Source of the DNA: JAMXLO01 sp963696645
Lineage (GTDB): Bacteria; Pseudomonadota; Alphaproteobacteria; Acetobacterales; Acetobacteraceae
Assembly (NCBI GenBank): GCA_963696645.1
Contig: CAVOKY010000003.1
Coordinates: 124,001 to 188,000, forward strand
Direction of reading: 5' to 3'
Length of the DNA stretch: 64,000 nt
Shown here: positions 52,587-62,869 of the stretch, one piece after another
Numbering within the stretch: the first letter of the stretch is position 1
Layout of the letters: every line of letters begins with the position of its first letter
The notes under the pieces: generated by a model
What the model was told of the DNA's origin: nothing
Seen by the model: the letters and a program-made list of their open reading frames with translations, nothing else
The model's database searches: none
Made by a program: the position numbers and the translations under genes

Positions 52587-53969
52587 GTGACCGACGCAGG
52601 TTCGATCCCCGAGGCAGTGCTTTGGCATGAAGGCATGCTGCTGTCGCCGCAACATTTCCAACAGGCGGAGCTGCGCTCTCATGCGCTGCAAGGCTACATG
52701 ATCATGGCGGCCGCGCCGTATTGCTGGGGCGTGCAGCGGTTGCAGATCGATGACTCGGCACTGGTGGCAGGCAGGTTCGCCGTGACCGAGCTGGAGGCAA
52801 TCATGCCCGACGGCCTGCTCGTGCGGCACTCCAAGGATCCCGACCCGAATGCGCCCAAACTCGAGCTTGATCTGACGCCGCTGCTCGCAGATCCCGGCTC
52901 GGCGCGTATGGCCGTTCATGTGACGGTGGCCGTGCAAAGCACGTTGGCGGTGCGTACCGGGGCGCAGCAGCGGTTCCGTCAGGCCGCCGGCACCGATATC
53001 GTTGACGAGAATACCGGTGACAACGCGATCCCGATTCGACGACTGGTGCCGATGCTGGCACTGCACCCGACAGAGGGGCCGCTGCGCCCACCGCCGTCCC
53101 GTTTTGTCAGTCTGCCGCTGGCCGTGCTGGAGTCCAGCGGGCAGCGATACAACAGCGTCGACTATGAACCGCCGCGCCTTCGCGTCGATCATGGCACCTT
53201 GCTCTCGCAGCTTGCCAACTCGATCGCGGCCGATCTGCGCAGCAAGGCTACGGAGTGGAGCGCGCGGTTGAGCGTGGCGCTGTCCGAGGGGAAGGCCAAC
53301 GAAGTTGGCGACAGCATAGCAACACTCCGTGCCATCGTGCGTGGCCTGCCTCGGCTGGAGGCGTTGCTGAAGACAGAGCTCGCGCATCCGTTCGAACTCT
53401 ATCTCGCACTGTGCGACGTGGCCGGCGATCTCGCCGTCGTCGGTGGCCGCGTGACGCTGCCGGTATTCGGTGCCTACGCCCATGCCGATCCGCTGGAGTT
53501 GTTCAGGCTGGTCGCGACGTTCGTGCGCGGCGCCCTCGAGGAGTTGCGCACGCCGTTCCGGTCAGTGGTATTCGAGCATGTGATGCCCGGCCGCTTCGAG
53601 CTGACGCTGCGCCCGGAATATCCGCGCGACACTCTGGTGATCGGCGCGCGATTGGCGCCTGGCCAGGACGCGGCGTCCGTCAGGGCGTGGTTCGACGCGG
53701 CCGTCATTGGCGCGATCTCGCGCATTGAGAGCATGCTGAACAACGCGGTGATCGGCGCGCGACGCGAGGCGATCGGGCAGGCGGAGGAACTGGGCCTCGT
53801 GCCACCGCCCAACATGCTGCTGTTCCGCGTCGCCGCCGACACTGCCTTCGTCGCAGTGGGCGAGGCACTGCAGATCATCCAGTTGCCGGTCGAGGGCCAG
53901 AGTGAACCGGTCGAGTTGCGGTTGTTCCTGCCCCCAGCGGATTTTGCAAATTCACCAGGGAGCCCCTGA
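52587..53969 (+). CDS. tssK: T6SS baseplate protein TssK
   Basis: A 460-residue TssK baseplate subunit linking the baseplate to the membrane complex. The N-terminus is diagnostic (EAVLWHEGMLLSPQHFQQ), followed by PYCWGVQRLQIDDSALVAGR, with LFRVAADTAFVAVGEALQII near the end. GTG 52587 is preferred because AGGAG lies about 10 bases upstream; ATG 52578 would be too close to it. The stop overlaps tssL (TGATG). Confidence 0.93.
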   Translation: MTDAGSIPEAVLWHEGMLLSPQHFQQAELRSHALQGYMIMAAAPYCWGVQRLQIDDSALVAGRFAVTELEAIMPDGLLVRHSKDPDPNAPKLELDLTPLLADPGSARMAVHVTVAVQSTLAVRTGAQQRFRQAAGTDIVDENTGDNAIPIRRLVPMLALHPTEGPLRPPPSRFVSLPLAVLESSGQRYNSVDYEPPRLRVDHGTLLSQLANSIAADLRSKATEWSARLSVALSEGKANEVGDSIATLRAIVRGLPRLEALLKTELAHPFELYLALCDVAGDLAVVGGRVTLPVFGAYAHADPLELFRLVATFVRGALEELRTPFRSVVFEHVMPGRFELTLRPEYPRDTLVIGARLAPGQDAASVRAWFDAAVIGAISRIESMLNNAVIGARREAIGQAEELGLVPPPNMLLFRVAADTAFVAVGEALQIIQLPVEGQSEPVELRLFLPPADFANSPGSP

Positions 53970-54739
53970 TGCCGCCGCCCGCCCTGTCCGTCGAGGCCGA
54001 CGGGGCGCTGCGGCGCTTCCGCCAGTTTTACAACGAGCTGTACAGTATCAAGCGCGAATTGCTCGCGGGTAACGAGGCGGCACTGATTGGCAGGCGCCCC
54101 GCTGCCGGGAGCCCGGAAGAACAGTTGGTGCTCGCGGTGCGGCAGCGGCTGAACGGCGCGATCGCAGCACAAGGATTTGGCGGCGCCATCTCCGCCGGCG
54201 CACCGGCCCATGTCGATCCGGGCTATGTGATGACTGCCCTGGCCGACTCGATGCTGCTGCACGACGTGACATGGCGAGGACGCGACGGCTGGGCAGAGCG
54301 ACCGTTGGAGGTGGTGCTGTATCGCAGCCGCACTGCCGGCGACCGCATCTTCGATGCCGTCGAGGAACTTGCCAGGCGCCGCACGCCCGACGCTGACGGC
54401 GTCGCGATGACCATCCTGCTGGCGTTCGAGATGGGCTATCGCGGCCGCTATCATGGCAGCGATGACCGAGGTGAGATCGAACGGCTGAAGGCACGCCTGT
54501 TCGACCTGGTGTTCCACCGCTCCTCCGCCACGCTTGACGATTTCGACGGCCTGACGGCGGGCGCGGCCGAACCCCTGGCTGGGCGCGACCCGGTTCGGCT
54601 GCCGCAGGTTCGACCCTGGGGGATGGCAATAGGCGGCGTCGTTGTCGGCTATCTGCTGGTGAGCTGGCTGCTCTGGTGGGCTCAGGTCAGCGACATCGTC
54701 GACGACGCCGCCTTCGCCGCCACGATGTTGAACCGGTAG
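53969..54739 (+). CDS. tssL: T6SS inner-membrane protein TssL (DotU/IcmH)
   Basis: A 256-residue TssL. The cytoplasmic helical domain contains FRQFYNELYSIKRELLAGNE, YVMTALADSMLLHDVTWRGR and LLAFEMGYRGRYHG, and the single C-terminal membrane span is GVVVGYLLVSWLLWWAQVSD. No peptidoglycan-binding domain follows. It pairs with TssM in the inner membrane. Confidence 0.9.
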   Translation: MPPPALSVEADGALRRFRQFYNELYSIKRELLAGNEAALIGRRPAAGSPEEQLVLAVRQRLNGAIAAQGFGGAISAGAPAHVDPGYVMTALADSMLLHDVTWRGRDGWAERPLEVVLYRSRTAGDRIFDAVEELARRRTPDADGVAMTILLAFEMGYRGRYHGSDDRGEIERLKARLFDLVFHRSSATLDDFDGLTAGAAEPLAGRDPVRLPQVRPWGMAIGGVVVGYLLVSWLLWWAQVSDIVDDAAFAATMLNR

Positions 54740-54753
54740 GGACGACCGTCGGT

Positions 54754-57700
54754 ATGGCACCGCTGCCCCTGTGGCTGATCAGCCTGTTGCCGATTATCGC
54801 GGTGGTGCTCGCGGTTCTGCTGGTGGTATCGACCGTGCTCGCCATCCGTCAGTTGCGCACGGCCACCTCCACGCCTCCGCCCGCCGCGGCCGCCGCCGGC
54901 ACAACGTCGGCCACGGCAGCGGCGCAGCCGATCGCCGGCGCGGTGCGTCATGCCGCCGCCCGGCTGGCAGCGCTGCGCGGCAGCCGGCGCGGCATCGACG
55001 CGATCCCGTTGCTGGTCGCGGTCGGCTCGGGCAGCACCGCCGTGCAGCGCATGATCCCGGACCTTGGCGCAGGCATCGGGGACCTCTCGCGGGCACAGCA
55101 GGAATTGTTCCGCGGCGATTGCCGGATATCGGTTTGCCCGGATGGCGCCGTCGTCAGTTTCGAGGACGGACTGCTGACCAGCGACCGGCGGGAGGCGCGC
55201 TGGATGGCGCTGGTAAACGGGCTGATTGCGGCCCGCAGCGATCGGCCGTTCGACGGGCTGGTGATCATACTGGCAGCCGATCAGTTCTACGGCCCGAAGA
55301 AGGCGAGCGACGACGAGCTGGTGATGCTGGGAGAGGAGCTCTACCAGTTGATATGGCTGGCGCAGCGTGCCGGCGGCTGGCGGGTGCCAATCTACCTGGT
55401 GCTGAGCGGCTGCGAGGTACTGACTGGCTTCACGGCCACCGCCGCCGCGCTCTCCGAGTTGCCCGCCCAGATGCAGCGCGGACCACTCGGCTGGGCGGTG
55501 CCTTATGCGCTGGCCAGCGCCTTCGAGCGTGGCTGGGTGCGCGAGGGCGTCGATGCCCTGACGGCGCGCCTGTCGATCCTGCAGTCGCGGTTGCTGATGC
55601 GGCCGAACGACACCGACGTCGCCGAACTGCTGCTGCTGTTTCCGCACGCCGTTGCAGCACTGGCCGAGCCGCTGGCAACACTGCTGACCCCGATGCTTCG
55701 ACCGAGCGCCTATCACGAGGCGTTCATGTTTCGCGGCTTCTACCTGACCGGTCGGGCAGACGCCGATGCGACGATGACACGGGATGCGTTCGCCGGACGG
55801 CTGCTGGCCGACCGTATGTTTCCCGAACACATCCTGGCGCAGCCCGCGCAGGGCGCCACGACGCGTCGGCAGCGCAGGATCCATATGGCGCAGGTCGCGC
55901 TGGCGGCCCTGGCGGTACTGGCCCTGGTCGGTATCGCACAAATCCGCAGCCAGAGCAGCGCGGTGGCGACTGCGAGACCGCTGATAACCGAGATAGCCGG
56001 CCTCGCGAGTCAGGTGCAGGCAGCTCGGGCGACCGCGCAATCGCCGGGCACCACCACCAGTGCCGGTGCGTCGGTGGACCCGCTGGGTGCCGCCCACGAC
56101 CCTGGCACCGCGCCGGCGGAAACACGCAGGCTGCTGTTGTTGATGAGTGGCCTGTCGGTGAACCGGCTGGCCACCGTCTGGGCACCGCTGTCCTACCTGT
56201 CTGGCGCTGAAGCGATCGTGGAGCAGGCGATTGCCGCAGCCTACCAGGTGGCCGTGTTGCATGAGGTGCTCGAATCACTGACCGACGCGATCCCAACCCT
56301 GTTGGGGGTGACCGAACCAGGAGCCGCCGCGCCACAACGTGCCGCCGGCGGTGCGACGTGCGATGCCCGCGCCGTCACATCGGGCGGCGTCGAGCGTCTG
56401 CAGCAAACCATGAAGCGGTTGGGCGAATACGACGACCATCTGGCGCTCTACCAGGACCTGACGGTGAACCCGCATATCGAGAACCTCAAATCCCTGCTGC
56501 AATACGCACTCGCCATTCAATTGCCGGCCGGGTTCACCACCAACTATGGTCTGTACGAGGGAGCATTGCGTCGCGCGGTGGCGCCACCGCTTCAGATGGT
56601 GCCCATCCGCACCACGATCGCCTCGATCCTGCGCGCGCAGTTCAGCGATGCCCTGGACGGCGCCTATCCTGCCAGCCCGCTGGGTCTTGCCGTCGACAGC
56701 GTCGTGACCAACACGGGCCTGCCGGGGGCAGGCGCGCCGGCGATGCCGGAATTTGTGCGCCTGCAGCGTCTCGATGGCGCCCTGCGCACCATCCAGGAGC
56801 AGGCCCCTCTGCCGGACCATGCCTGGCTCAGCGGCAGCGCAGGCTCGCCATCGATTACCGCAGTGATCGACCAGCTCGCTGCGCTGTCGGGCAATGGCGG
56901 AGGATCGGACATTGCCCCGGTGGATCCCAGTCTGCCGTCGGCGTTTCGCAACCAGGCGGCGGGCTGTGTCGCGATGACGCGCCAGCGGCTGCTGCAGGCC
57001 CGCGTCTATGGCGACGTGCCCGTGCTGACTGTGGACACAGGCCAGGCTCAGCTCTCGCCACCGCTGCAGACGGTCATAGCTCCGCTGGACAGCTTCCTGA
57101 CGCAGCCGCTGGCAACCACCACGGCGGCATCGGTGAGTGCACAGCCCGTCGCGACAGGAGATCCGCTCTACTGGAGCGCGCAAGACCTTCAGTCGCTCCA
57201 GGATCTCACCGAGTCATATCTGCTGTTCGTTGCGCAAAGCCTGCCGGCAACCCTGCCGGCCGCATTCCGCGAGCAGGTGCAGGTTGCGGCAGGCGAACGG
57301 CTGGACCAACTGATCGCAAACGCAATATCGCGTGCCAGGCAGCGTGGCATCGATCGGCGGGCCAACACGCAACCCGGTGGCACCGCTGCGTTGCGCGACG
57401 AAATCACCCGCTTCGCGGATGCGGCGCCGATCCTGACCAACCTGCGTACCGCGCTGCGTGAGGCCGGCCGAACGAGTTCGGCGGAGCGCCTGGATCAACT
57501 GTTGGCCGACCAGGCGATCCGGCTGCTGCGCCAAGTGGACGCACTGCTCATCGCTGCCGATCCGTACCAGTTGGTGGACCGCAGTCTGACGTTCTGGTCC
57601 GGATCGCCGCCACTCGCCGCGGCGGCGTTCGGCGCGGCGACACTGCCCGACCTGGTTGGCACATTGCCGGCGAGGCGCGACTATGTCGATGCGCTGGCAC

Positions 57701-58878
57701 GCGACTATGCCTCGCCGCTGGTCACCTATTTCCAGCAGAGCGGCGTCTTGCTCACCGGTGCCGGCATGACAGTGCTGAAGCGCTGGCAGGGCATCACGGA
57801 CACGCTCGATCGCTACCATCGTGGCGATCCCACCAATTCGCTCAGCCGGTTGGAACAGTTCATCTCCGCCGACATGGACCGCATCGACCTCGCCAACTGC
57901 GCCCAGCTAGCCGGCGGCGCCACCGGAGGGTCCGATTGGTTCGCCGAACAACTGGCCAATATCCGCTCGGCCGTACTCGGCCGTTGCAGCGGCGCCAATT
58001 ACGCCGACGCGGCGAGCCTGTATGGCGATCTGGCCGGCACGTTCAACCGCGACTTGGCCGGACGCTTCCCGTTCGGCGATGCGACCTCGCCTGACGCGGA
58101 CCCCGGCGACGTCAAGCGCTTCTACAATCGATTTGGCGCCAATCTCGCCACGCTGCAGACCCAGCTCACGGGGATTTCCAACTTTGCCCGTGCCGGAGCC
58201 GCGCAGTTCGTCGGCCAGTTGATAGCAGTACAGACGGTACCTGCGCCCATGTTGTCGGATCCCGCACCCGACGCGTCGCTCACCTATGAGGTGGCGGTTG
58301 ACTTCCGCACCAACATGGGCAGTGATCCTGGCGCCAATCAGATTGCTGAATCGACCGTGCAGTTCGGCCAGCAACGACTGTCGTCCTTCGCCACGACCAA
58401 GAGCATGGCCTGGAGCAGCGGGCAGTCTGTCCAGGTGTTGCTGCGCTGGGCGACAAACGCACCGAGCATTCCGGCCGCACCAACCGGCCCACCTGTCAGT
58501 GGCCAACCGGCACCGCAAGTGCGCGGGCTTGTCACCGCGTACGACTATAGTGGAACATGGGCATTGCTGCGCATGATCGCGGCGCAACGACCGAGCGTGG
58601 CGATGATGGCACAGTTGTCGGATCGTCGCCCAGAGACTGTGGGCTTCGCGGTCCCGTTGCAACGCAATCCGGACGCGGCCGCCGGTGGCGACGCCAGCCT
58701 GACCTCGGCACAACTGTTCATGCGGTTTGGCCTGACCGCGACGATCCGCACACCCGGCCAGCCGGACAAGCGCCAGCCGGCGGTGCTGCCGGCGTTTCCA
58801 ACTGCGGCGCCACAGTCTGGCGGCGCACCTGTAACCACGGTGCAGTCCGGCGGCGGACCGATATTGCTGCAAAGATGA
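54754..58878 (+). CDS. tssM: T6SS inner-membrane protein TssM (IcmF) with a degenerate P-loop
   Basis: A 1374-residue TssM. N-terminal membrane spans near residues 5-30, a cytoplasmic domain, a third span near residues 384-400 (MAQVALAALAVLALVGIAQI), then the large periplasmic part with the C-terminal domain that binds TssJ. At the expected Walker A site (residues 86-100) the sequence is LLVAVGSGSTAVQRM, with GSGST in place of GxxxxGK[ST], so the Lys is absent and ATP hydrolysis is unlikely. It starts 14 bases after tssL. Its stop overlaps tssA (ATGA). Confidence 0.9.
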   Translation: MAPLPLWLISLLPIIAVVLAVLLVVSTVLAIRQLRTATSTPPPAAAAAGTTSATAAAQPIAGAVRHAAARLAALRGSRRGIDAIPLLVAVGSGSTAVQRMIPDLGAGIGDLSRAQQELFRGDCRISVCPDGAVVSFEDGLLTSDRREARWMALVNGLIAARSDRPFDGLVIILAADQFYGPKKASDDELVMLGEELYQLIWLAQRAGGWRVPIYLVLSGCEVLTGFTATAAALSELPAQMQRGPLGWAVPYALASAFERGWVREGVDALTARLSILQSRLLMRPNDTDVAELLLLFPHAVAALAEPLATLLTPMLRPSAYHEAFMFRGFYLTGRADADATMTRDAFAGRLLADRMFPEHILAQPAQGATTRRQRRIHMAQVALAALAVLALVGIAQIRSQSSAVATARPLITEIAGLASQVQAARATAQSPGTTTSAGASVDPLGAAHDPGTAPAETRRLLLLMSGLSVNRLATVWAPLSYLSGAEAIVEQAIAAAYQVAVLHEVLESLTDAIPTLLGVTEPGAAAPQRAAGGATCDARAVTSGGVERLQQTMKRLGEYDDHLALYQDLTVNPHIENLKSLLQYALAIQLPAGFTTNYGLYEGALRRAVAPPLQMVPIRTTIASILRAQFSDALDGAYPASPLGLAVDSVVTNTGLPGAGAPAMPEFVRLQRLDGALRTIQEQAPLPDHAWLSGSAGSPSITAVIDQLAALSGNGGGSDIAPVDPSLPSAFRNQAAGCVAMTRQRLLQARVYGDVPVLTVDTGQAQLSPPLQTVIAPLDSFLTQPLATTTAASVSAQPVATGDPLYWSAQDLQSLQDLTESYLLFVAQSLPATLPAAFREQVQVAAGERLDQLIANAISRARQRGIDRRANTQPGGTAALRDEITRFADAAPILTNLRTALREAGRTSSAERLDQLLADQAIRLLRQVDALLIAADPYQLVDRSLTFWSGSPPLAAAAFGAATLPDLVGTLPARRDYVDALARDYASPLVTYFQQSGVLLTGAGMTVLKRWQGITDTLDRYHRGDPTNSLSRLEQFISADMDRIDLANCAQLAGGATGGSDWFAEQLANIRSAVLGRCSGANYADAASLYGDLAGTFNRDLAGRFPFGDATSPDADPGDVKRFYNRFGANLATLQTQLTGISNFARAGAAQFVGQLIAVQTVPAPMLSDPAPDASLTYEVAVDFRTNMGSDPGANQIAESTVQFGQQRLSSFATTKSMAWSSGQSVQVLLRWATNAPSIPAAPTGPPVSGQPAPQVRGLVTAYDYSGTWALLRMIAAQRPSVAMMAQLSDRRPETVGFAVPLQRNPDAAAGGDASLTSAQLFMRFGLTATIRTPGQPDKRQPAVLPAFPTAAPQSGGAPVTTVQSGGGPILLQR

Positions 58879-60020
58879 AGGAGCCTCGCAGCCTGTCCCC
58901 GACCTCGCCCATGAACCTCGACGCGCTGATCGTGCCAGTGGACGGCCCTGGCGGGACTGGCCCGGATCTGCGTTTCGACCCGACGTACAAGGCGATCATC
59001 GAAGCACGCCGCGAAGAGAACGCACGCCTGCCACAGGGCGTCTGGGCGCACGACGTCAAGCGGGCGGACTGGCCGACGGTGGAGCGGCTATGCACCGATA
59101 TCCTGCGCGCTCGCAGCAAGGACCTGCAGGTTGCGTGCTGGCTGTCCGAAGCAGTGGTGCATCAAACAGGTTTCGCCGGCATCGCTCCTGGGCTCCGGCT
59201 GCTCGCAGCGCTGTGCCGTCGCTTCTGGCCTGATCTCCATCCGGCGATCGACGATGACGACATCGGACCTAGGCTTGCACCGTTCGAATGGCTGAACGCG
59301 CGGTTCCCGCCAATGTTGCGCAACCTGCCTATCGTGTGTTCCGTGCCCAACCCCGAAGAGGTATTCACGTGGACGGACTACAAGAACGCCCAACTTCTGG
59401 AGAAGCTGCGCCAGAGCGACCCGAAATCCGTGGAGAGATCGGAGGCCGCAGGCGCGGTGAGCCTGGCAGCATTCACCGCCCTGCGCGGGCGCACCGAGAC
59501 GCAATTCTGGCGTGACATTAATGTTTCATTGACGGCGGCAACGGCAGCGCTGGCCGAATTGAATGCGACCCTGGAGGAAACCTGCGGACGCGATGCGCCG
59601 GGTCTTGGCGGCATTGGTGAGGCGATCAGCGACATATTGAACGTGACGTCGATCGCGCTGGCCGAGCGTCAGCCAAAGCCGTTTTCGCTCCTGCGTCGTG
59701 CGACTGTCAGCCCGGTACTGGCAGTTGCCGAGCGGACGGCCCCGGTCGAGACGCCGCAATCACACAGTGCCATCCTGTCGCGCGAGGATGCTTATGCGCA
59801 ATTGGCGGAGATCGCCGATTTCTTGCAACGGTTGGAGCCGCACAGCCCGGTGCCCCACCTGATCCGCTGTGCCGTCGCCTGGGGCGACATGTCTTTCGCT
59901 GAGCTGGTGATGACCTTCTCGAGCGCTGGTCTCGATCTTGGCAAGGTATTCGAGGTGCTGGGTCTTGCCAGGATGGCGGGAGCACCGGACGACTTGGAGG
60001 AGGCAGATCGGGAGAATTAG
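58875..60020 (+). CDS. tssA: T6SS cap/assembly protein TssA
   Basis: A 381-residue TssA with the N-terminal ImpA-type domain (VKRADWPTVERLCTDILRAR, SKDLQVACWLSEAVVHQTGF, LRLLAALCRRFWPDLHPAID). The C-terminal region has REDAYAQLAEIADFLQRLEP and HSPVPHLIRCAVAWGDMSFA, as in short TssA proteins. The start at ATG 58875 overlaps the tssM stop; the later ATG 58911 is an alternative. TssA helps sheath and tube polymerisation. Confidence 0.88.
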   Translation: MKEPRSLSPTSPMNLDALIVPVDGPGGTGPDLRFDPTYKAIIEARREENARLPQGVWAHDVKRADWPTVERLCTDILRARSKDLQVACWLSEAVVHQTGFAGIAPGLRLLAALCRRFWPDLHPAIDDDDIGPRLAPFEWLNARFPPMLRNLPIVCSVPNPEEVFTWTDYKNAQLLEKLRQSDPKSVERSEAAGAVSLAAFTALRGRTETQFWRDINVSLTAATAALAELNATLEETCGRDAPGLGGIGEAISDILNVTSIALAERQPKPFSLLRRATVSPVLAVAERTAPVETPQSHSAILSREDAYAQLAEIADFLQRLEPHSPVPHLIRCAVAWGDMSFAELVMTFSSAGLDLGKVFEVLGLARMAGAPDDLEEADREN

Positions 60021-60127
60021 CCAGATAAGCAACTGTGCGTTGCTCCTACGCTCATTTTTGCCCTGGACAAACCAACCCATGCGAGCATTACAGTGCATTG
60101 CGAACACAACGTTCCTCGGGGGAGACC

Positions 60128-60721
60128 ATGTCGGAAAGTAAGCAACACGTCCTCTCGCGTGTGCGCCCGCCGCGCGTTCAGATCACTTACGACGTCGAGA
60201 CCCTCGGCTCGATCCAGAAGAAGGAACTGCCGTTCATCGTCGGTATACTCGCAGACCTGTCCGGCAAGCCGGAGGCGCCGCTGCCGAAGTTGAAGGAACG
60301 CAAATTCGTCGAGATCGACCGCGACAATTTTGACGACGTGATGGAGGCGATCGAACCACGCCTTGCCTTTCGAGTGCCGAACAAGCTGCAACCGGGCTCC
60401 GATCAGATGATCAACGTGTTGCTGAAGTTCAAAAAGATGACGGACTTCAACCCCGATGAGATCGTCAAGCAGATTGGCCCGCTCAAGGAACTCTTTGATG
60501 CGCGCAATCGATTGAACGACCTGCTGGCCAAGCTCGATGGCAACGACGATCTTGAAGGGATCCTCACCGAAGTCCTCGCCAACACGAGCGACCAGGCGAA
60601 ACTGCGCGAGGAGCTGAAGGCTTCCGCCGCGGCAACTCCGGCGGACGGCGCTGGCACCCCTGCGGCGCCGACCGGCGACGCCGCTGCTGCCCCGGCCGCG
60701 CCCGAGACGCCGACCGCCTAA
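60128..60721 (+). CDS. tssB: T6SS sheath protein TssB
   Basis: A 197-residue small sheath subunit. Typical segments are RPPRVQITYDVETLGSIQKK, ELPFIVGILADLSGK, KLKERKFVEIDRDNFDDVME and KFKKMTDFNPDEIVKQIGPL. An Ala/Pro/Thr-rich tail of about 30 residues is added at the C-terminus. GGGGGAG lies upstream of the ATG. It forms the contractile sheath with TssC. Confidence 0.95.
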   Translation: MSESKQHVLSRVRPPRVQITYDVETLGSIQKKELPFIVGILADLSGKPEAPLPKLKERKFVEIDRDNFDDVMEAIEPRLAFRVPNKLQPGSDQMINVLLKFKKMTDFNPDEIVKQIGPLKELFDARNRLNDLLAKLDGNDDLEGILTEVLANTSDQAKLREELKASAAATPADGAGTPAAPTGDAAAAPAAPETPTA

Positions 60722-60802
60722 CGGACCGTATCGGCCCGCGTTCGCAGCGGGGCACAGGTATCACCCAAGCCCCGCCGATCCGAAAGACCCTGGAGGATAG
60801 TG

Positions 60803-62296
60803 ATGGCCCAAGAACCGCAACCGTCAGGAGCGCAACCTGCCGCTGCCACCGAAATAACCCTGCTCGATCGCATCCTGGACGAGGGCAAGCTTATCCGGGA
60901 TACCGGCCCGAACGCACGCACCAAGGCACGTGGACTGATCGAGGAGTTCGTCGATCGGGTGATGGACAAGGCCAGCACCTCGAACCGCGACCTGACCCAG
61001 CGAATCATCGACTGCATCGCCGATCTTGATGACCTCATCAGTGACCAACTCAACGAAGTGATGCACCACGAGGACTGCCAGCGGCTCGAGGCGGCATGGC
61101 GCGGCCTGCACTACCTGGTCATGAACACCGAGACCAGCACCATGCTGAAGCTCCGGCTGCTCAACGTCAGCAAGGCCGACCTGGCGAAGGATCTGAAGAG
61201 CGCGATCGAGTTCGATCAGAGCGCGTTGTTCAAGAAGGTCTACGAGGACGAGTACGGCACGTTCGGCGGCAACCCGTACAGCGTACTGATCGGCGACTAT
61301 GAGTTCGGCCCAGGCAACGAGGACGTGCTGCTGCTGACCAATATCTCGAACGTCGCGTCGTCCGCGCACGCGCCATTCATTGCCGCGGCGAGCCCGGCGA
61401 TGTTCTTCATGGACCGCTTCACCGAGCTGCCGTCGCCGCGCGATCTGGCGAAGATCTTCGAGAGCAGCGACTTCACCGACTGGCGCGCGTTCCGCAACAG
61501 CGAGGACAGCCGCTATGTCGCGCTGGTGCTGCCGCGGGTGCTCCAGAGACTGCCTTACGGACCGCATACGGTGCCGGTGGAGAGCATGTCATTCGTCGAG
61601 GACGTGGACGGCACCGACCATTCGAAATACCTGTGGGGCAACGCAGCCTATAAGCTGGCGCAGCGCATCACCTATGCCTATTCGCTGTACGGCTGGACCG
61701 CGGCTATCCGAGGCGTTGAGGGTGGCGGCAAGGTCGAGGGGCTGCCAAGCCACAGTTTTCCGACGCCCGAAGGCGACAAGATGTTGAAGTGCCCGACCGA
61801 GACGGCCATCACGGACCGGCGCGAGAAGGAATTGAACGATCTGGGTTTCATCGCCCTGCTGCATCACAAGGGGGAGAACTTCGCCGCCTTCTTCGGTGGC
61901 CAGACCGCCCAGAGGCCCAACACCAACTATGTATCCGACGCTGCCAACGCCAATTCGCGCATCTCCGCGATGCTGCCCTACGTGCTGACCGCGTCGCGCT
62001 TCGCCCACTACATAAAGGCGATGATGCGCGACAAGATCGGCAGCTTCATGACCAAGGAGAACGTGCAGACCTTCCTCAATCTCTGGATTGGCGAATACGT
62101 GCTTGGCAAGGACGATGCCGGGCAGGCACTGAAGGCGAGGTACCCGTTGCGCGAGGCGCGCGTGGACGTATTCGATACGCCCGGCAAGCCGGGTGTCTAT
62201 ACGGCCACCGTGTTCCTGCGGCCGCATTTCCAGCTCGAGGAACTGACCGCCTCGATCCGGCTGGTTGCCGAATTGCCGCCGCCGGTCGCCGCCTGA
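60803..62296 (+). CDS. tssC: T6SS sheath protein TssC
   Basis: A 497-residue large sheath subunit. Hallmarks are WRGLHYLVMNTETSTMLKLR, YSVLIGDYEFGPG, PFIAAASPAMFFMDRFTELP, FRNSEDSRYVALVLPRVLQR and YKLAQRITYAYSLYGWTAAI. ATG 60803 has GGAGG 6 bases upstream. It lies 81 bases after tssB. Confidence 0.95.
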   Translation: MAQEPQPSGAQPAAATEITLLDRILDEGKLIRDTGPNARTKARGLIEEFVDRVMDKASTSNRDLTQRIIDCIADLDDLISDQLNEVMHHEDCQRLEAAWRGLHYLVMNTETSTMLKLRLLNVSKADLAKDLKSAIEFDQSALFKKVYEDEYGTFGGNPYSVLIGDYEFGPGNEDVLLLTNISNVASSAHAPFIAAASPAMFFMDRFTELPSPRDLAKIFESSDFTDWRAFRNSEDSRYVALVLPRVLQRLPYGPHTVPVESMSFVEDVDGTDHSKYLWGNAAYKLAQRITYAYSLYGWTAAIRGVEGGGKVEGLPSHSFPTPEGDKMLKCPTETAITDRREKELNDLGFIALLHHKGENFAAFFGGQTAQRPNTNYVSDAANANSRISAMLPYVLTASRFAHYIKAMMRDKIGSFMTKENVQTFLNLWIGEYVLGKDDAGQALKARYPLREARVDVFDTPGKPGVYTATVFLRPHFQLEELTASIRLVAELPPPVAA

Positions 62297-62343
62297 TCGC
62301 GCACTGCACAAGCACGTCAATCCACTGATCGAGGAGGCAATCC

Positions 62344-62844
62344 ATGGCTGCAAACTTCTTCCTCAAGCTCGAGACACCGGACATCAAGGGTGAATCCGGT
62401 GACACAAGCCACACAGAGGAACTTCAGATCCTGTCGTGGAGTCATAGCTTCAACCAGCCGACGAAGCCGACGCGCAGCTCGGCGGGCGGCGGCACGGTCG
62501 AACAGGCCAACCATTCCGACTTTTCGGTCACCAAGTACGTCGATTCTGCCACCGACGACCTGCTGAAGATGTGCTGGAGCGGCAAGCAGATCGGCAAGGG
62601 TACATTCACCGCCTACCGTGCCGACGGCGATAACAAGCCGGTCAAATACCTCGAGGTACTATTGGAAAAGATTGTCGTCTCCAATATCAGCTTCGGCGGC
62701 GGCGGCGGCGATCTGCCGACCGAGACGGTGGCGCTGGCTTACGGGAAGGTCACCTACACCTATATGCCGCAAAAGGTCGCTGACGGCACTGGCGGGGGGG
62801 CACAGCCGGTGTACCACGATCTGGTTGCGCAAGAGGTAGGGTAA
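62344..62844 (+). CDS. hcp: T6SS tube protein Hcp
   Basis: A 166-residue Hcp (TssD), the hexameric inner tube and exported protein. It reads NFFLKLETPDIKGESGDTSH, EELQILSWSHSFNQPT, FSVTKYVDSATDDLLKMCWS and TVALAYGKVTYTYMPQKV, all standard for the family. GAGGAGG precedes the ATG. Confidence 0.95.
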   Translation: MAANFFLKLETPDIKGESGDTSHTEELQILSWSHSFNQPTKPTRSSAGGGTVEQANHSDFSVTKYVDSATDDLLKMCWSGKQIGKGTFTAYRADGDNKPVKYLEVLLEKIVVSNISFGGGGGDLPTETVALAYGKVTYTYMPQKVADGTGGGAQPVYHDLVAQEVG

Positions 62845-62869
62845 ACGGCGGAGCGGTGCGACCGTCGCG

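Noticed and set aside
54682..56262. 526-codon minus-strand frame across tssM
   Set aside because: Gln/Arg-rich antisense shadow with no family features.
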